Source: Frankiaceae bacterium | GTDB taxonomy: Bacteria > Actinomycetota > Actinomycetes > JAVEEJ01 | NCBI GenBank assembly: GCA_030840515.1 | Contig: JAVEEJ010000243.1 | Span: forward strand, 1 to 9,259 | DNA length: 9,259 nucleotides | Direction of reading: 5' to 3' | In this document: in pieces, positions 6,397 through 9,259 of the stretch | Layout: the number at the start of each line of letters is the position of its first letter | How positions within the stretch are numbered: position 1 is the first letter of the stretch | Made by a program: the position numbers and the translations under genes | The notes under the pieces: generated by a model | The model's database searches: none | What the model was told of the DNA's origin: nothing | What the model saw: the letters and a program-made list of their open reading frames with translations, nothing else

Positions 6397-7714
6397 CCAC
6401 CACCCAGCTCGGCACGACGAAAGCGGCGAGCAGCACGGCCGTCAATCCGCTGAGCCCGACCAGCCAGGGCGTGTGCCGCCGGTCAACGGGGGTCGCGGTC
6501 GAGGCGGTCACCAGGAGCAACGCCGCCGGCCACCAGGCCCGCTCCGCGCCGCCTCGGGCGAGGCCGAGTGCGATGGAGGCGAGTACGACGACGGCGCCGC
6601 CCACCAGCAGCGGCCACCCGGCAGTACGTCGGAGCGACGCGGCTGCCCCGACGACAGCAGGCCCTGCTGCGATCGCCAGCGCGACCAGTGACGGGATCAC
6701 CCAAGCCGCCCAAGGCCGTCCGCTGAGGGCGTGGCGCGCCGCTCCGAGCCCGTCCGGCCAGGCGAACCCGGCCTGGCTGAACAGAGCGAGCGGCATCAGG
6801 GCAGTCACGGCAGTGACGAGGTTGAGCAGCGGGCGGCGCCGGGCGAAGTAGGTGCAGGCGAGGGCAGCCGCCACACCCCAGACGACGGCGTAGTCGGTCA
6901 GCGCTACGCCTCCGAGCAGCAGGCCGGCGCCTGCGGCGGACACCAACCCGCGCCGGCGCGCGGCACCGGTCACGCCCCAGGCGAGTACCCCGGCGGCGAT
7001 GGCGGCAACGAGGACATCGGTCGACCCCCAGGCCAGGGCCGCCCCGGGCAACGCGACCAACACGGGCAGCAGGTCCTGCGCGGGTTCGATCCCGGCGAAC
7101 GAGCGAACCGCGACCAGCAGCAGCGGAACCGCGAGGCCTCCGACGATCGCGAGGAGCACTGCCGCTGCGGTGCCCGGGGAGGCGCCGAGAACCTGTGCGC
7201 CGCGAACGGCGAGCGTGCGTCCCGGTGCGTGGGTCATCCCGGCGTGCGGTGCCTCCTCAGGCGGCTCGAGACGCTGCAGGACGGCTACGGAGCGCAGGTA
7301 GCGACCTGGCTCGTCATCGACCTGCGAGACCTCGCGCACGTATCCGTCGGTGGGTCGGCCCACCTGCGCACCGCGGTCGACCTCGACCCAGCCCAACACC
7401 AAGGGGAACACGGCGGCGCCTACCCAGGCCAGGAGCAAGGCCAGCACCCACGGGATCCGGCGCAGGGCCCCGGTCGCTGAGGCGGCGGTGAGGCCAGCGA
7501 CGACTGCGAGCGCGACAACGATGGCGGCCAGCTGCCCGCTGGCCGGCGCGGCAGAGCGGCCCAGCAGCGGCCCAGGCGCGACCGCGGCGACCAGGCCGGC
7601 GGCAAGCGCGGTGCCCAGGAGCCAGGCCAGCGCAGGCAGTGGAACCTGGGGGGCGCGCACGCCGTCACCGTACGGCAGCCGGGGTTGGCCCAGAGGCCTC
7701 CGATGGGTGATCAT
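6392..7714 (-). CDS. Polytopic membrane protein, GT-C-like actinobacterial family with an HPPG-type loop (here HAPG)
   Basis: This 440-residue integral membrane protein has about 11-13 hydrophobic segments, for example at 27-52, 59-84, 87-110, 183-208, 217-248, 258-290, 335-360, 366-386 and 416-438. A long hydrophilic loop (111-175) after the third segment contains VDDEPGRYLRSV and then THAPG at 161-165. I recall a family of actinobacterial membrane proteins with a matching order of pieces: a VDxxPxxFL stretch, a GHPPG motif in the first large loop, then WPDGL, a GPAV helix and an xERxWxP stretch near the end. This protein has FAWPDGLGAARHAL (317-330), IAAGPAVVG and GGAERAWWPAALL at equivalent places. 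Such proteins are usually considered GT-C-type lipid-linked sugar transferases, but no substrate can be named. The ATG at 7714 lacks a clear ribosome site; a GTG at codon 19 could be the true start. It converges on the GGDEF-like gene and diverges from the HTH gene. Confidence 0.8.
   Translation of the reverse strand: MITHRRPLGQPRLPYGDGVRAPQVPLPALAWLLGTALAAGLVAAVAPGPLLGRSAAPASGQLAAIVVALAVVAGLTAASATGALRRIPWVLALLLAWVGAAVFPLVLGWVEVDRGAQVGRPTDGYVREVSQVDDEPGRYLRSVAVLQRLEPPEEAPHAGMTHAPGRTLAVRGAQVLGASPGTAAAVLLAIVGGLAVPLLLVAVRSFAGIEPAQDLLPVLVALPGAALAWGSTDVLVAAIAAGVLAWGVTGAARRRGLVSAAGAGLLLGGVALTDYAVVWGVAAALACTYFARRRPLLNLVTAVTALMPLALFSQAGFAWPDGLGAARHALSGRPWAAWVIPSLVALAIAAGPAVVGAAASLRRTAGWPLLVGGAVVVLASIALGLARGGAERAWWPAALLLVTASTATPVDRRHTPWLVGLSGLTAVLLAAFVVPSWVVG
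7685..7714 (+). promoter_or_regulatory. Weak candidate promoter for the HTH gene
   Basis: TTGGCC at 7685-7690 and GATCAT at 7709-7714 are spaced 18 bp apart upstream of the GTG at 7747. The -35 shares TTG with the consensus; the -10 keeps only A2 and T6 of TANNNT. The elements lie inside the start of the divergent membrane-protein gene, which is unavoidable because only 32 bp separate the two starts. Support is weak. Confidence 0.2.
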
Positions 7715-7734
7715 GCAGGGGAGTCGCGACGCGT

Positions 7735-7744
7735 GGAGGAGGAG
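7735..7744 (+). promoter_or_regulatory. Strong ribosome binding site that fixes the GTG start at 7747
   Basis: GGAGGAGGAG ends two bases before the GTG at 7747; the best-spaced pairing uses the first GGAGG (7735-7739), seven bases ahead. There is no comparable site for any later in-frame start. Confidence 0.7.
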
Positions 7745-7746
7745 CA

Positions 7747-7965
7747 GTGGCCGACCTGAAGAAGGGCAGCCGGATCACCGGGGGAGAGCGCGACAAGCTC
7801 GCCGGCGACCTGCGCAAGAAGTACGACGCCGGCCAGAGCATCCGTGCCCTCGCTGAGTCCACCGGCCGTTCCTACGGCTTCGTCCACCGCATCCTGAGCG
7901 AGTCAGGCGCGACCCTCCGCGGCCGTGGCGGTGCCACGCGCGGCAAGGGAGCGGGAAAGAAGTAG
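7747..7965 (+). CDS. Small helix-turn-helix DNA-binding protein
   Basis: This 72-residue basic protein starts at GTG 7747 behind a strong GGAGGAGGAG. Residues about 20-52 form a helix-turn-helix: DLRKKYDAGQSIRALAESTG, then RSYGFVHRILSESG. The pattern is like the C-terminal HTH of resolvases and invertases (a length of helix, then SIRALAESTGRS, then a recognition helix beginning YGFVHRIL). The tail RGRGGATRGKGAGKK is Gly/Arg/Lys-rich and probably binds the DNA backbone. Near-identical small proteins are widespread in actinobacteria as single-copy genes of unknown target; I believe Pfam calls the family HTH_58, from memory. No recombinase catalytic domain is attached and no mobile element is nearby, so this looks like a resident regulator or nucleoid-type protein. 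It is followed after 24 bp by the hydratase gene, which may have its own promoter. Confidence 0.88.
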   Translation: MADLKKGSRITGGERDKLAGDLRKKYDAGQSIRALAESTGRSYGFVHRILSESGATLRGRGGATRGKGAGKK

Positions 7966-7976
7966 TCGCGTCTCGT

Positions 7977-7982
7977 TAGGGT
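7977..7982 (+). promoter_or_regulatory. Candidate -10 element of a leaderless promoter for the enoyl-CoA hydratase-family gene
   Basis: TAGGGT at 7977-7982 fits the actinobacterial TANNNT -10 pattern and is followed by exactly seven bases before the ATG at 7990. This spacing places the transcription start on the A of the start codon. No purine-rich ribosome site precedes that ATG, as expected for a leaderless message. No recognisable -35 is seen at the matching distance, which is common for such promoters. Confidence 0.5.
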
Positions 7983-7989
7983 CGCGCGC

Positions 7990-8790
7990 ATGAGTGCGCC
8001 CGACCTCGCTCCCGAGCATCTCGCCGCCGCCGGCCTGGCGCTGTCCGTTGACGGCGCCGTCGCCACCGTCACGCTGTGCCGGCCCGAGCGACGCAACGCG
8101 CAGACCCCCGCCACCTGGACCGCCCTCGCCGACATCGGACGCGGGCTGCCCGGCGACGTCCGCGTCGTCGTACTCCGGGCCGAGGGTGTGTCCTTCTCCG
8201 CCGGTCTGGATCGGGCCATGTTCACGCCCGAGGGACTGCCCGGCTTCCCCTCTGTGTTCGCGATGGCCACGATGCCGGAGGCGGAGGCCGATGCGGTGAT
8301 CGCCGGGTATCAGGCGGGCTTCAGCTGGTGGCGACGGCCCGACATCGTCTCCATCGCGGCCGTGCAGGGACACGCCGTCGGCGCGGGCTTCCAGCTTGCG
8401 CTTGCTTGCGACCTGCGGGTGCTCGCCGACGACGCGCAGCTGGTGATGAAGGAGACCTCGCTCGGCCTCGTGCCAGACCTGGCCGGGACCAAGCCGCTGG
8501 TCGACATCGTCGGCTACCCGCGCGCGCTCGAGATCTGCGCGACCGGGCGGGCCGTCGGAGCCGCCGAAGCGCTCAGCCTCGGTCTCGCGGAGGTCGTCGT
8601 ACCCGCAGCCGATCTCGAAGCCACGACGGCCGACCTCGTCGCGGCCGTGCTCGCGTCCCCGCGCGACGCCGTCATCGAGACGAAGGCGCTGCTGCTAGCG
8701 GCCGCAGCCCGGAGCCACTCCGAGCAGCAGGCGGCCGAGCGGGCCGCGCAAGGCCGGCGTATCCGCGACCTTGCGGGAGGTGGCGAGTAG
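7990..8790 (+). CDS. Enoyl-CoA hydratase/isomerase-family protein, probably not a classical hydratase
   Basis: This 266-residue crotonase-fold protein acts on an acyl-CoA thioester. The first oxyanion-hole segment is SFSAGLDRAMF (Ala71-Gly72) and the second is VQGHAVGAGFQLALACD (125-141). The classical hydratase glutamate pair (rat Glu144/Glu164, from memory) maps to Gln135 and Glu155, so the first glutamate is replaced. Asp163 in GLVPDLAGT lies eight residues after Glu155, the spacing of the catalytic Glu/Asp pair of dienoyl-CoA isomerase and close to the PDxGGT aspartate of PaaG-type isomerases. An isomerase or other crotonase-family reaction is therefore more likely than simple hydration. 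The C-terminal part (about 180-262) is the usual helical trimerisation region. The start is ATG 7990, apparently leaderless. The stop TAG shares its last base with the GTG of the acyl-CoA dehydrogenase gene. Confidence 0.92.
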   Translation: MSAPDLAPEHLAAAGLALSVDGAVATVTLCRPERRNAQTPATWTALADIGRGLPGDVRVVVLRAEGVSFSAGLDRAMFTPEGLPGFPSVFAMATMPEAEADAVIAGYQAGFSWWRRPDIVSIAAVQGHAVGAGFQLALACDLRVLADDAQLVMKETSLGLVPDLAGTKPLVDIVGYPRALEICATGRAVGAAEALSLGLAEVVVPAADLEATTADLVAAVLASPRDAVIETKALLLAAAARSHSEQQAAERAAQGRRIRDLAGGGE

Positions 8791-9259
8791 TGGACCTGGG
8801 GCTCAGCGATGAGCAGGCGGCGCTCCGCGCGACCGTGAAGGCATGGGTCGACTCCGAGGTGGTGCCCCGCGCGCTCGAGCTCGACCGCGAGGAGCGGTTC
8901 CCGGTCGAGGCGTTCGAGGCGATGCGCAAGCAGGGGTTGTTGGGTCTGACGATCCCGGAGGAGTACGGCGGCGCGGCGGCGGACCCGCTGTCCTACGTGC
9001 TGGTCATCGAAGAGCTCGGCCGCGGCGACGCGAACGTCCGGTCGCTGCTCTCGGTGCACCTCGGCCTCGTCGCTTCTGCCGTCGCGCGCTGGGGGACCGA
9101 CGAGCAGAAGGCACGGTGGCTGCCGCCGATGTCGACCGGTGAGGTCGTGGGCTGCTTCGCGCTGACTGAGCCCGACCACGGGTCCGACCCAGCGTCGTTG
9201 ACGTCGCGCGCTGAGCGCACCGCAACGGGCTGGCGCATCAGCGGTCGCAAGATCTTCAT
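8790..9259 (+). CDS. Acyl-CoA dehydrogenase (N-terminal part; runs off the right edge)
   Basis: The first 156 residues of a flavin-dependent acyl-CoA dehydrogenase are visible. They start at GTG 8790, which shares one base with the hydratase stop codon and has GGGAGG at 8775-8780 nine bases ahead. The enzyme introduces the alpha,beta double bond into an acyl-CoA and passes electrons to ETF. The N-terminal helical domain reads LGLSDEQAALRATVKAWV, then GLLGLTIPEEYGG at 49-61 and VIEELGRGDANVRSLLSVH at 72-90. The beta-domain begins with CFALTEPDHGSDPAS at 122-136, the family signature around the flavin and substrate site. The TEPDHGSDPAS wording and the RGDANVRSLLSVH stretch recall the glutaryl-CoA dehydrogenase-like branch, but the catalytic base lies in the missing C-terminal part, so substrate class is only a suggestion. 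Pairing with the hydratase-family gene indicates an acyl-CoA degradation operon. Confidence 0.95.
   Translation, partial: MDLGLSDEQAALRATVKAWVDSEVVPRALELDREERFPVEAFEAMRKQGLLGLTIPEEYGGAAADPLSYVLVIEELGRGDANVRSLLSVHLGLVASAVARWGTDEQKARWLPPMSTGEVVGCFALTEPDHGSDPASLTSRAERTATGWRISGRKIF

Noticed and set aside
6731..7480. Plus-strand open frame (249 codons) opposite the membrane-protein gene
   Set aside because: Gly/Gln/Arg-rich with no domain, whereas the minus strand gives a coherent multi-helix membrane protein.
7747..7965. HTH protein as a remnant of a resolvase or a mobile element
   Set aside because: The frame is intact, has a strong ribosome site, and no inverted repeats, transposase fragments or attachment sites are seen around it.

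Overview
The window is GC-rich, uses GTG starts freely and packs its genes tightly with 4-bp overlaps. Together with the protein types, this points to a high-GC actinobacterium, most likely in or near the Nocardioidaceae/Propionibacteriales. That placement is an inference from protein style; no rRNA or other marker gene is present.

Region 1 (1-4967, + strand) is most of a SUF iron-sulfur cluster assembly operon: the 3' part of sufB, then sufD, a small Rieske-type [2Fe-2S] protein, sufC, sufS, sufU and sufT. Junctions are +2, -4, +3, -4, -4 and -4 bp, so this is one tightly coupled transcription and translation unit. SufS (type II cysteine desulfurase) makes persulfide, SufU (zinc-dependent sulfurtransferase) relays it, and SufB-SufC-SufD is the ATP-driven scaffold. 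SufT (MIP18/DUF59) helps with maturation or delivery. The Rieske protein is a regular but unexplained member of actinobacterial suf operons. The operon promoter and any sufR-type regulator lie upstream of the window.

Region 2 (4968-6374, + strand) is a short leader followed by a membrane-anchored GAF-GGDEF protein. Its GGDEF active site is destroyed (DSRTF in place of GGDEF), but an RxxD sequence stands exactly where the cyclic-di-GMP inhibitory site should be. The layout resembles the c-di-GMP receptor PelD more than a diguanylate cyclase.

Region 3 (6392-7714, - strand) is a convergent gene for a polytopic membrane protein. It looks like an actinobacterial GT-C-like family carrying a (modified) HPPG loop motif.

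Region 4 (7747-9259, + strand) starts 32 bp from that gene, divergently, with a 72-residue helix-turn-helix protein. It is followed by an enoyl-CoA hydratase/isomerase-family gene, which has a good-looking leaderless -10 element, and by an acyl-CoA dehydrogenase whose GTG start shares one base with the preceding stop codon and which runs off the window. The last two genes look like an acyl-CoA degradation operon.

No RNA genes, CRISPR arrays, insertion sequences or attachment sites were seen. The most interesting item is the degenerate GGDEF protein as a candidate c-di-GMP receptor. The hydratase-family enzyme with a swapped catalytic residue comes next.
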